Source of the DNA: Rusavskia elegans
Lineage: Eukaryota; Ascomycota; Lecanoromycetes; Teloschistales; Teloschistaceae
Reading direction: 5' to 3'
Length of the DNA: 64,000 nucleotides
Assembly (NCBI GenBank): GCA_011316305.1
Contig: SAUG01000063.1
Location: 434,001-498,000 of the forward strand
The stretch's first letter is position 1, and every line of letters starts with the position of its first letter. The position numbers were made by a program, and so were the translations under genes. This document shows, piece after piece, positions 11,322 to 20,440 of this stretch. Under the pieces are notes generated by a model. The model was given only the letters and a program-made list of their open reading frames with translations, was not told the origin of the DNA and ran no database searches.

Positions 11322-11877
11322 ATGCCTCCCAAACTCAATGTCCATAACTTCCCCCGCCCGCCCTTACTCGAGAAGACGCCGCGTCATCTCCAGATTAAAT
11401 GGAATAACCAGTTGATCGCGGAAACAAAGGATGCATACTGGGCCCTTGAGACCACACATCCACCGAGTAATACCCCAGCGTCCTGCACATGAGGCCTATC
11501 ATACTATTTCAATGTCACCTGAGCGCAGGCCTGACACTACTTCAACAGCATACTACCTCCCACCAGACTCCATCCTCCTCCCGTTAACCCGATCATCACA
11601 CAAGAGCTTCTGCGAATGGAAAGGCGCTGCCACATACTGGAATATCACCAATCCCGGCAACGGCTCTCAAGAGGTGAAGAACAGGATATGGTCGTATGAG
11701 AAGCCGACCAAGGGGTTTGAGTCTATCAAGGATTACTTGAGCTTCTATGCTGGGCCTTGGGATTGCTATGTCGATGGAGAGAAAGTCGAGCCCCAGCCAG
11801 GAGACTTCTATGGGGGATGGGTGACTAGTGATATCGAGGGACCGATCAAGGGAGGACCAGGCACTTGGGGATGGTAG
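11322..11877 (+). CDS. DUF427 domain protein
   Basis: Small soluble protein of the DUF427 family (beta-barrel fold, biochemical role unknown). Two exons, 11322-11466 and 11549-11877, joined over an 82-bp intron (GTAATA to CAACAG), give 157 aa. The spliced product reads IKWNNQLIAETKDAYWALE, then PPTYYLPPDSILLPL, then SFCEWKGAATYW and SFYAGPWDCYVDGEKVEPQPG. This order (strand with W/N and AET, the Y-(Y/F)-P-P element, the CEWKGxAxYW element, then Y-P-D-like WDCYVDGE) is typical of DUF427 proteins. The C-terminus GDFYGGWVTSDIEGP is also typical of fungal members. It ends shortly before a long gene-free stretch. Confidence 0.85.
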
Positions 11878-13095
11878 GATCACTCCAGGTTGCATCTGAT
11901 AGAGATGACCAGTCTGGCGATCAATTTAATAGCCGGTCTAATGTCCGACCACAATACGGCTGTCTCATGTAGGTTCGTTTTGTATTCTCTCCGTGTACCC
12001 TTCGGGTTGAGAGAACTAGGATCGTATGTCAGCTTAAGGCTTTCGACAGGTGCCAGTAAGAGCACTTTTTCCCCAGCATCTTGTCCAGTCATTCTCGAAG
12101 TCTCTGAATCTAAATTGGGTGACATCTGTGTGCTTCTCATATTATATCGGCTCTGTTTTTCGTTCATGATCCATCACTTCAGCTTACGCCTAAGCACAAC
12201 CTGCAACGCTGATTGTTTCAGTTCACCCCCAAACAATTTCACTGTCTGAAAACAATACCAAAATATAACCAAATGAGAGACTTCGGGAAGTGTCGTGCAC
12301 AGATTCATCAACTACATCGGTTTTGGCCATAAAGCGACATCTGATCTTGCAGTGAACCAATAGACACACCTACCAGATGATGGAAAGTATCTACATAGTG
12401 ACTCTAAGTTAGCTCTCCGAGGTCTGGCTACTTGTGTTTCTTCTATCGCAACTGCCGCAATGGATTCCAGTCTCCAGGATCCCAATCCTGGCAAGTAAAA
12501 TTTCTACTGGAGCCGGCTCGAAGAAAGGGTCGAATGGATGTACTGGATGGTTCGAATACAGTCGAAGCACGAAGGGAGAGATGTGTCGCAATTGCAACGG
12601 AAAAAGTAACTAGACATGGATGGTATTTACCATTAGCTTGCCAATTTCAGATTGATAGAGTAGCTCGTCGCGCTTTGCCAGTTCTTCTTGAGACTTTCAT
12701 GCATCTATCTATCATATCATGACTGCCGTCCCCGTCGAGATCAAGTCAGGGGACTTGGTGCTGTGAAGTAGGTCAAGAATCTCGGACTTTGAGAGCCAGC
12801 CAAGGAACGCCTAAGATACATAATGATGCTGTCGATCGATTTGGTAGGGCACAATCATGCAAAATGTGCAAATCTTACACGACCGCTTTTGTACAAAGAA
12901 CTTCTGAAATGATCAGGAGTGTCTATTTATTGCAATGTACACTGCAGATCCCGTCGAACTACCAACAAAATTGTTTCACGTAACGGCCAATGTTGCAGCA
13001 TAGAACTACAAATCTCATCGCGTCCTTTTCAAAAGCGGCAGGGGCGAAGGAGGTAACGATGTACCGAGGAGACTCATGGAAATTCTCTGGGTTGC
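11878..13095. other. Intergenic, 1.2 kb
   Basis: This gap separates the convergent DUF427 and F-box genes. Open frames are at most about 119 codons, overlap on both strands and resemble no family I know. I support no feature here. Confidence 0.5.
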
Positions 13096-14787
13096 CTAGA
13101 TTGCCTTTACACCAAAGGCGGTTTTGACTTTGTCGAGTTCCTCATTCAGACTTTCCAGATACTTCAGAGAAGCACTGTCGACCTCGTGCTCCTTCAGATT
13201 TGGATGTCGTCCACCATGTAGTGTATAGTTCGAGCTGGCATTCAGGAAATACTTGGGAGAAGGCTTGGATTGACCCGGATAAGTCTGGAAATTTGGGTAA
13301 AGAAGTGAAGGACCAAAAGAGCATTTGTCCAGCTGCCTTAGTTGTCGGAGACCTTCAATGATGTTTTCCCAGTGTCCTCCATTCACAAGCTGAATATAGG
13401 AGATATCTAGAGATTTGAGATTCGATAATTTCAAGAACAATAAGCCAACAAGGTCCCGGTAGGTGATCTCAAGACCACACAACTCAAGGGAGCTAAGTTT
13501 ACTCAACTCAAAGCCTCCAAGTGTAGGAAACGCTTCAGTGAATTTGTAGAACGAATACCCCTCGTTGTCACTATCGTCTGAATTGCGATCATCCCATGTT
13601 TCGATGGGAAGTATTAGAGTCAATGACGCCAAACCCTTTGCGCGTTTTATAAAGGCCTTCAGAAGAGACAGAGTAGGAACGAGCTGGCGGGTCACGTCTT
13701 CCTCGAGCCAGGCGATCGATAAGTGGAGTGTTTTCAGATTGGTGGCAAGGTAGAGAAACGGGCTATCGAGTAGTGTTTCTGCGTCGAGACTCTTGAGAGC
13801 ATGTGGCGAAAGGCTCTCTGAAGAATCCGAATTCCCCGGGACTCGGAATATCATTGGCTGCTTGTCGGCAGATTTCAACATCTGAGTGACTAACACAAAT
13901 TCCTGCCGAATACTGTACCACTCATCAGATGGAAGCCCACAGATCTTTTCGCGTTGGGACAGATGATCTTCGTTAGATGGTGGGTTAAGCCATGTAGGAG
14001 GCCATGCGCGAGCCAACGGTGATCCGACTAAGCGTGTACCATCACACCGTAAGCCGCCAGGGATATATGTTAAAACTCTATCAACTGTAGATGCATCACT
14101 GCTACCGCAATCTTCCCATTCATCTTCCATATCCTGGTCGTCCTCTCTGGAACCAGGGCGGATATCGTCTCCAGTCTCGGACGCACATTCGCTTGTATCA
14201 CTCCTGATGTCCTCGTCGTATATCATGTTCCAAGTGTTGCGGATAGTCACGGACTGAATTGGCCCGAGCTTTCGTAGACCTTCACAGACGCCGGCGAACC
14301 AAAGGCTATCGAGGTTGGTTTCCTGCGCCAGTGCAATCTGTTTCTGTTGGCGAAAGTCCTCTATCCATCCCGGCTGGTCCTGGAATCGACGAAAGCCTTC
14401 TAGTTTGGACGAATAGCTCTTGACATGGGGTTTTATCAGATCCATCATTTCTCGTACGGCAGCATTTGAGATCCTTATTCGCTTGTATTCAGGATCTCGA
14501 AGCTGATCCTCGAGAGCATTGTAATAGTCATCTAATGAGTAACTGATAATCTGAGCTGAATCATAGACAACATGTTTGATCGCAACATTGAAAACAGGAT
14601 GCTGCACAACGGATTCAAACACTTCCATGTCTTTTGATCGAGGGGAGATGTAGATGACATCCATCAAGAGTGGTGCCCCGAGGATTGCAAGCTGATTACA
14701 TACTAATCGCATCCGCTTCAGCCGTTGTTTTGACAGATTTTCAAGTATCTGAAGCGTTATTTCGTTGGGTAATTCGAGCAGACCCAT
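13096..14787 (-). CDS. F-box protein
   Basis: Likely substrate-recognition subunit of an SCF (Skp1-Cullin-F-box) ubiquitin ligase; the substrate is unknown. The chosen start is the ATG at 14787 because it puts the F-box directly at the N-terminus: MGLLELPNEITLQILENLS, then KQRLKRMRLVCNQLAILG. The frame is open further upstream, but only to a TTG. The product is about 563 aa from a single exon. The rest looks like irregular leucine-rich repeats, as in many fungal F-box proteins, for example LGGFELSKLSSLELCGLEI and FLKLSNLKSLDISYIQLV in the C-terminal part. An acidic Asp/Glu-rich stretch (about residues 195-235) interrupts the middle. Large lineage-specific expansions of this family make an orthology call impossible. 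Confidence 0.8.
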   Translation of the reverse strand: MGLLELPNEITLQILENLSKQRLKRMRLVCNQLAILGAPLLMDVIYISPRSKDMEVFESVVQHPVFNVAIKHVVYDSAQIISYSLDDYYNALEDQLRDPEYKRIRISNAAVREMMDLIKPHVKSYSSKLEGFRRFQDQPGWIEDFRQQKQIALAQETNLDSLWFAGVCEGLRKLGPIQSVTIRNTWNMIYDEDIRSDTSECASETGDDIRPGSREDDQDMEDEWEDCGSSDASTVDRVLTYIPGGLRCDGTRLVGSPLARAWPPTWLNPPSNEDHLSQREKICGLPSDEWYSIRQEFVLVTQMLKSADKQPMIFRVPGNSDSSESLSPHALKSLDAETLLDSPFLYLATNLKTLHLSIAWLEEDVTRQLVPTLSLLKAFIKRAKGLASLTLILPIETWDDRNSDDSDNEGYSFYKFTEAFPTLGGFELSKLSSLELCGLEITYRDLVGLLFLKLSNLKSLDISYIQLVNGGHWENIIEGLRQLRQLDKCSFGPSLLYPNFQTYPGQSKPSPKYFLNASSNYTLHGGRHPNLKEHEVDSASLKYLESLNEELDKVKTAFGVKAI

Positions 14788-15268
14788 CTTGCTTTGTTGC
14801 CACCACTCGGGATGCTGGAGATGACGACTTTTTGCAGACCTCTGTAACGGTGTTTCCGAATAGATGACAGAGCAGATTGATATCAAGGGCAAGACTTAGA
14901 CTGCTACGAATGCTATTTCGATTGGAAAGAATTGATCTTGGGATTTCGATCATACAATTGGCTCAGCTATAAATCAACGGTCAGATCGACGGAACACAAG
15001 ACGTTCCATCTAGGAGGAGGTTCCAATCTTATAGCGGGAAAATACTGCGAAAAGGATGATAATTGGTTGGTTTAAAACTGTACGAATGTTGAGAGCGCGC
15101 GGTAAAGAGACGCAGGCGAAGCTTAGCTGACACTAACTCCCCTGTCTGCAGAAGATCGACATCGGTTTCCCGCTTTCATGTCCACCCAGCTCCTCCCCCA
15201 GCTCTGAGCTCTCCTACTTCACTCCATGTCCAAGTGCCTTCGATTCGAGTGTCCCGACCGTCTAAAGA
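14788..15268. other. Divergent promoter region, F-box / PEX4
   Basis: About 480 bp separate the two start codons. The part next to PEX4 is pyrimidine-rich on the plus strand (about 15140-15260). No other feature is seen. Confidence 0.5.
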
Positions 15269-15865
15269 ATGCCACAGACCTCCCGCTCACCCTCCCCGCC
15301 AACTAAACGCCTCCTTCAAGAGCTCAAAGACCACAACAGCGAACCTTTTCCTTTCCTCCAACACCTAGGCCCCAGGTCAGAATCGCAGCTTTTCGAATGG
15401 GAGGCTGTGATGCGAGGTCCAGGCGGGACAGCTTATGAAGGTATTCCCAATATCTCTGCTACTATCCTCTCGTTCGTGTCACTGCGCGAGCAGAGCAAAG
15501 CACGGCATAGTCTTATTCACACAAACACAGAAGGAAAGTGGCACCTTCGCATCTCTCTCCCCACCACCTACCCTCTTTCACCACCTGCAATAACCTTCAC
15601 GACCCCTATAATACATCCCAACATATCCTTCAAAACCGGCGAAATATGTCTGGACCTTCTCAACACCAGCCCCGGAGGAGGTGGAGCATGGTCGCCCGCA
15701 TATACAGTGTCAAAGTGTCTGGAGGCGGTGTGGATGATGCTGCGGTATCCAGAGGTGGACAGCCCCTTGAATGTCGATGTGGCAGTGCTGTTGAGGAGTG
15801 GGGACGCTGTGGCCGCAGAAGGGCTGGTGAGGTGGGGCTGTGGGGAGTGGAGATATAGGGGATGA
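15269..15865 (+). CDS. PEX4: Ubiquitin-conjugating enzyme E2, peroxin 4
   Basis: E2 enzyme that monoubiquitinates the import receptor Pex5 at the peroxisomal membrane, normally anchored by Pex22. Two exons, 15269-15440 and 15531-15865, give 168 aa. The 90-bp intron (GTATTC to ACACAG) has no in-frame stop, so an unspliced reading would add 30 residues. Splicing gives GTAYEEGKWHLRISLPTTYP, the normal E2 beta-sheet region. The HPN triad is at 86-88 and the catalytic Cys is C97 in TGEICLDLL. It is followed by WSPAYT and by PEVDSPLNVDVAVLLRSGD, both characteristic of Pex4. A short Gly-rich insertion (SPGGGG) sits between the active site and WSPAYT. Overall length agrees with fungal Pex4. Confidence 0.88.
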   Translation: MPQTSRSPSPPTKRLLQELKDHNSEPFPFLQHLGPRSESQLFEWEAVMRGPGGTAYEGIPNISATILSFVSLREQSKARHSLIHTNTEGKWHLRISLPTTYPLSPPAITFTTPIIHPNISFKTGEICLDLLNTSPGGGGAWSPAYTVSKCLEAVWMMLRYPEVDSPLNVDVAVLLRSGDAVAAEGLVRWGCGEWRYRG

Positions 15866-16116
15866 GTAACAACATCTGTATCCGTAAGGTGGCTCGGTCG
15901 AAAGATGGATCAGTCTCGGGACGATACTGTTGATTAGTCCTCGAACTGGTCTTTTATCCGGCTTGATCACTAAAGAGATGGGCACGCTTGCACGCGTTCG
16001 ATTGATTGTCATAAGCGTTCAAGCGTTGAGGGAGGGCGTTCCTGGATTCATAGCTGTACAGTACAGGCAGCACACGATTTTGATGTGGCATTTTGGGTTT
16101 CTATTCGTCTCGACAC

Positions 16117-17418
16117 CTAGTCAAATGGTATCCTTCTAAAACTGTCTTCCTCCCCTTTCTTCTTCGCTTCCTGCGCAGCCGCAACAGTGCTCGGGATCTT
16201 GATCCCACAGCAGTCACCCCAAGCATCGTCCCTATGCACATGCTTCACGCCATCATGTTCAATCACCACTTCTCCCCCTTCCTGCTCCTCCTCTTCTGGT
16301 TTTACTCCGACTTCCTCTTCTCTACTCATACCCTCTGCAGCCGGCACCAGACTACCGAACAAGAAATGTTGCATCACGGGCAACTTGCCTAGCACTTCCT
16401 TCACGAACATCCTGCGCATGCCTTGCTCCACCTTCTCCCAATTTTTAGCGCCTGATATGTCATCCAACATCGGTTGTGTCCATTTCAGCCCCTTGACGCT
16501 TTTCGAGGCCATGGTTTCTCGAACCATGTCTAAGTATATGTATTCATGGCCCTCCTCCTCGAGTACGAGTTCGTTATGGATGCTCAGTGGCCGAATGTAT
16601 GGGTGGTGTAAAAGCTGTGAAGCACCGAAGAGGAAAGGTAGGAAGTGGTAATCGTCTAAACCCCAGACGCCGTGAGATCCAGCGGGCTCAAGGTAGTATG
16701 CGCTTTGGATTGTTCGCATCAATTTGATGTACTTTGGGAAGATCAGAAGAGCAAGGCCTGGGAATGTAGAAGGTGGTAGGATTGAGAGGCGGTTCAGGCA
16801 GAGGAGCCACATCATAAAGTTGAGCTCATGTCCCGAGCCGTAGTCTATGCGGGCGCGGTTGCCGAAGGAGTTCTGAAAGTAAGTCGAAACTTCTGCAACC
16901 GCAGAAGAGGACAGCACACCGAGTAGAGCATGCCATGATGAGCTTCGGGAAACAATGGTATCAAGGAAATCGCGAAAAGAAGGATTGCCAAAACGGGAAC
17001 CGCCTTGATCGGCTGGTGGACATTGGTTGATAGTTCCTTCGACTGCAGAGAGTACGGAAAGAACGTGTTCTATGACATCTGGGACCTTGTCTTGATAGAT
17101 CGAGGATATCTTCTTATCTGCGGCTGCTTCTGAGAGTGAGAAGACGAAAGAAAGGACGAGGCTATAGGTGGGAGAAGCCTGGAATAGTCCATAGTCATGA
17201 GGTGAAAGGATACGTCGAGTTGGCTCATGGAAGTGCAGATTCTGCGGATCCAGCGGGGGGGTTAATGGAGGAGTTGGAGGTACAGGAAGGGGGTTCTGCT
17301 GTGGAGGAGCCTTCTTGCGAGGTATGAGACGGGGCAGTCTATCGAGATTGTGGGATTTGTCAACATTAACCAACCTAGACCGAGATGGCAGTGAGGTGCC
17401 ATCAGTCGCAGTAGGCAT
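16117..17418 (-). CDS. RRD1: Serine/threonine-protein phosphatase 2A activator (PTPA, Rrd1-like)
   Basis: Peptidyl-prolyl isomerase-like chaperone that activates PP2A-type catalytic subunits and acts in stress and TOR signalling. A single exon gives 433 aa from the ATG at 17418 (MPTATDG). The frame is open to an ATG at 17523, which would add 35 residues and reduce the spacing to RRP46. Conserved PTPA blocks are clear: DYGSGHELNFMMWLLCL, then GSHGVWGLDDYHFLPFLFG, then QPMLDDISGAKNWEKVEQGM and KLPVMQHFLFGSL. The C-terminal tail is acidic and ends in a basic segment after AWGDCCGIKIPS. Length and the long tail favour Rrd1 over Rrd2, but that subtype call is an inference. It is divergent from RRP46. 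Confidence 0.88.
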   Translation of the reverse strand: MPTATDGTSLPSRSRLVNVDKSHNLDRLPRLIPRKKAPPQQNPLPVPPTPPLTPPLDPQNLHFHEPTRRILSPHDYGLFQASPTYSLVLSFVFSLSEAAADKKISSIYQDKVPDVIEHVLSVLSAVEGTINQCPPADQGGSRFGNPSFRDFLDTIVSRSSSWHALLGVLSSSAVAEVSTYFQNSFGNRARIDYGSGHELNFMMWLLCLNRLSILPPSTFPGLALLIFPKYIKLMRTIQSAYYLEPAGSHGVWGLDDYHFLPFLFGASQLLHHPYIRPLSIHNELVLEEEGHEYIYLDMVRETMASKSVKGLKWTQPMLDDISGAKNWEKVEQGMRRMFVKEVLGKLPVMQHFLFGSLVPAAEGMSREEEVGVKPEEEEQEGGEVVIEHDGVKHVHRDDAWGDCCGIKIPSTVAAAQEAKKKGEEDSFRRIPFD

Positions 17419-17571
17419 GGTAATATGAAAGAGTAGTAGAGGCCGGAGGACCAAATCATGAGCGGAAATGGAGGAGGGGGGGGGTCGTGAATGCCAAGCC
17501 CGCAGTGGGGGATTTGTTTTCATTTTCTCTGTTCGTCTTTCAATCCAGCACTGTTTGTATTGCAGACAAGT
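17419..17571. promoter_or_regulatory. Compact divergent promoter, PTPA / RRP46
   Basis: Only 153 bp separate the preferred start codons. Both 5' leaders must lie here, making this one of the tightest divergent pairs in the window. Confidence 0.55.
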
Positions 17572-18419
17572 ATGACGAAAGATGTGACCCTCTCGCCACT
17601 TGCTCGAGCTGATGGCTCTGCTACTTACGCGAGCAACGGATACTCGGTCATTGCTGCTGTCAATGGCCCTGTCGAGGTGCAGCGACGGGACGAGATCCCC
17701 GAGGAATCAGCCATTGATGTTGTGCTCCGACCCGCCAGTGGTGTGGGAGGTAATATCCAGACTTATCAAGTGTTTTAGACTCTCGATGCTAACATGTTTC
17801 TTCAGGTGTATGTGAGAGACATCTGGAATTCATCATCGAGAAGACACTTCGACAAGTGATACTTGTCTCGGCGCATCCACGTACACTAATTCAGATTACG
17901 CTGCAAGTCATTGCTGCACCGGATGATAGCAATGCCTCGAACGCCTTGCACCAATCTACTTCTGTAAGCACCATGCTCCGTCTGGAGGACTTTGAAACTG
18001 ACTTATTCCAGAATCTGTCACTGCTACCCGCTTTGCTACAATCCTCGGTCCTGGCTCTACTCTCTACGTCCTTGCCGTTGACTATGACGCTCACCTCAAC
18101 GCTGATCGCTGTTAGTCAGAGTGGTGAGCTGGTCCTGAAGCCTTCCGTGAAAGCCTTGCAAGAAGCAGCCTCCTTGCATGTCCTAGCCTTCTCTTCGCTC
18201 GGGGAGCTTTTGGTAGTGGAGAGTGAGGGAGCATTCGACATGGCTATCTGGGAACAGGTCTATAGCAGGGCGGAGAACCACTGTCGAACGTCAGATGCAG
18301 GAAATCTGGCTCAGATGGACATTGATATGGAACCATCAAGATCAGATAACTTGGGGGACTCGCTAAGAAGCGTCATCAAAGAGAAAGTGGCAAAAGAACA
18401 TCGATGGAAGGAAGGCTAG
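17572..18419 (+). CDS. RRP46: Exosome complex subunit Rrp46 (RNase PH-like)
   Basis: Structural RNase PH-fold subunit of the hexameric ring of the RNA exosome, acting in nuclear and cytoplasmic 3'-5' RNA decay and rRNA processing. Three exons, 17572-17749, 17806-17963 and 18012-18419, give 247 aa, the usual length. The N-terminus RADGSATYASNGYSVIAAV followed by NGPVEVQRRDEIPE is the RNase PH domain 1 signature of Rrp46 (DGS, xNGPxE). The segment VILVSAHPRTLIQITLQVI is the matching helix-strand element. The first intron (17750-17805) contains stops. The second (17964-18011) is only 48 bp and stop-free, so its retention would add 16 residues. As in eukaryotic ring subunits generally, phosphorolytic residues are not expected to be functional. 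Confidence 0.88.
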
Positions 18420-20440
18420 AGATGCGAATAGGTAGCTCTTGTCGACTGAGCTGGTTAACACCATTCTCTAGATGATGGCGCCTCGACAAAACTCTGACGA
18501 GGGAGGTAAGAAATACCAATCCCTGGATAAGACTCCTAATACTCAACGGTTGAAGTACCAGCAGACACAAATGTGGAAATGCGCACATATCAGAGCGAGG
18601 TGACTGAAGCCGAGAAGACAACACAAACATTCCACATGAAATCTCGATTAGCGAGAACGAGAAAGCCTGCGAGTAGTTGGGCAACTTGATCAGCCAGGAA
18701 CCTCACATCACGCCCAGCGGGACTCGAATGGTGTCAATATTCCACATATGACGTCCTTCGTGTTTGTTTGTGCCCAATTTCATGCAGAGATTGCGCCAGC
18801 CGTGTCAGGCGCACTTGGAGCCTCGCCAACCTACGGATCAACGGCCTGTCTTTCTCGCAATAGTCGCTTCAGAGCGCTGTCCAAGCCCAGCATGTACCGA
18901 TTGTTCGATATCTTCTTGAGAAAGGGGCCAGTCCATGGGTCCTCAACTCGAAAGGCGGAACAGCCTGGGACAAGGCTTCAGAAGTAGGCAACAAAGGGAT
19001 CATCCAACTTCTGGCAGATTATCTTCAATTCCGCTTCACTCGTCGCCGCCACTTCCGCACCTGCAGTACACTGTTATCACAAGAGAGCCCATAAACGTCC
19101 CAACACGGTGCGACGTTGGTTATTGAAGCTCGGTCTTTGAGCTTCGCAACAGACACGGCGAAGACTTTCTTGAAAAGCGTCCGAAAATAGTAAAAACCCG
19201 TGGATTCAGCATTGGTACGCCATTTGACAGGCAATGAGTACTTCATCAGGTCCCATTGGATTGTCGAATTTCCTCCAATCATGTCCATGTACAGAGCACA
19301 ACAGCTTTCATAAGACGTGACCTTCCGTAGATGGATCGATGACAGCAGTCCCAGTGAATGTGGAACTAAGGCCTGAGCACCCGCGGAGTCGTCGAAGATA
19401 GATACGGCCAGAATACGAAGCCTATGCGCGGTGCAAATATCGTTCATGCGATACATATTCGCAACCACAGCCTCGCTGAAAGGAAAGGTAACGGGAATCA
19501 TGTCAGGCGTTGACAGTATTTGCCAGCGATTGAAATAGAAAGTTGCTGGCTCGGCTTTATTGATACACCGGGCTTCGTGTGTCTGAAGTTCATTCGATCT
19601 CGGTTGACCCGTCCACACCTAGCACTCGGTCGTTGCCAGTGTACTTGAATGCACGGGAAGGACAACAACAGACAGGCACCGATTCTCGATAGAAATCCTC
19701 CTCGGTTCACCACCCCTTCGCCTTTGATTCATATCGAGATACTATTGAGCGATTCAGTGCTTTTCTGTTATCGCCTTAATCCTAGGAAGTAATCAGAGTG
19801 ATTCGGGTCCATGCCTTGCAGATTTCCAGTCCAGAGTCCAGCCATTGACTATTGACTGTCGGTCAATGCAGACATTCAATCTCCCTAATCCAGACAGTGG
19901 CGCTGACATCAGTGTGCATGAACCGTCTTCATGCGGCCATGGGAACAGCTGCAGATGCAGCCCACCACCAACGTACATAGATCAGACTCGTACCTTACGA
20001 TCTTTCGGCGTCCCGGCCTTAGGCGTCTCGCAATCGGGAGTGGGAGAAAATGCAGATACTAAAGAAAGAACGCTTCACCACTGGGGCCACGTTTATTCCA
20101 TCTGGTTCACGGCAACGGCCCGCATTGTACCGACATTCCCCGCTACTAGCAAGCGAATCATCTACAGGTACTCGTACCTTACTCGTACAACTCGCTAGCA
20201 GATATCTCACCACTGCAGCCAGCACGTCGTCAGCTTCCATCATCGCCCAATAGTCCGTATCTGCACACAATCTCACTGGGCAATGCTCAGAGCCCCCGAG
20301 ATCCTGCCTATCCCTTGATTGGGTAACAGCAAGATGACTTCCGAAGGATTCCGGACTGCATCTCACCCCAACTCCGGCGGCCATTGAAATCACCTATTGC
20401 GGGGAGAAAGAGGGGGCCATTCAAATACCAGAAAGTAGCT
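18420..20440. other. 2 kb region between RRP46 and NAD kinase
   Basis: There is no confidently called gene. One ATG-initiated minus-strand frame of 158 codons (19025-19501) is listed separately as possible. The right end (about 20000-20440) contains the promoter and leader of the NAD kinase gene. A non-ATG in-frame extension of that gene reaches back to 20384. Confidence 0.45.
19025..19501 (-). CDS. Possible lineage-specific hypothetical protein
   Basis: The ATG at 19501 opens a 158-codon frame beginning MIPVTFPFSEAVVANMYRM. Amino-acid composition is protein-like (mixed hydrophobic and charged, ends KWRRRVKRN). The frame is open upstream to about 19618 only through a GTG. I recognise no domain, signal peptide or membrane segment. 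It could be a real orphan, a C-terminal exon of a longer gene, or chance. Confidence 0.25.
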   Translation of the reverse strand: MIPVTFPFSEAVVANMYRMNDICTAHRLRILAVSIFDDSAGAQALVPHSLGLLSSIHLRKVTSYESCCALYMDMIGGNSTIQWDLMKYSLPVKWRTNAESTGFYYFRTLFKKVFAVSVAKLKDRASITNVAPCWDVYGLSCDNSVLQVRKWRRRVKRN

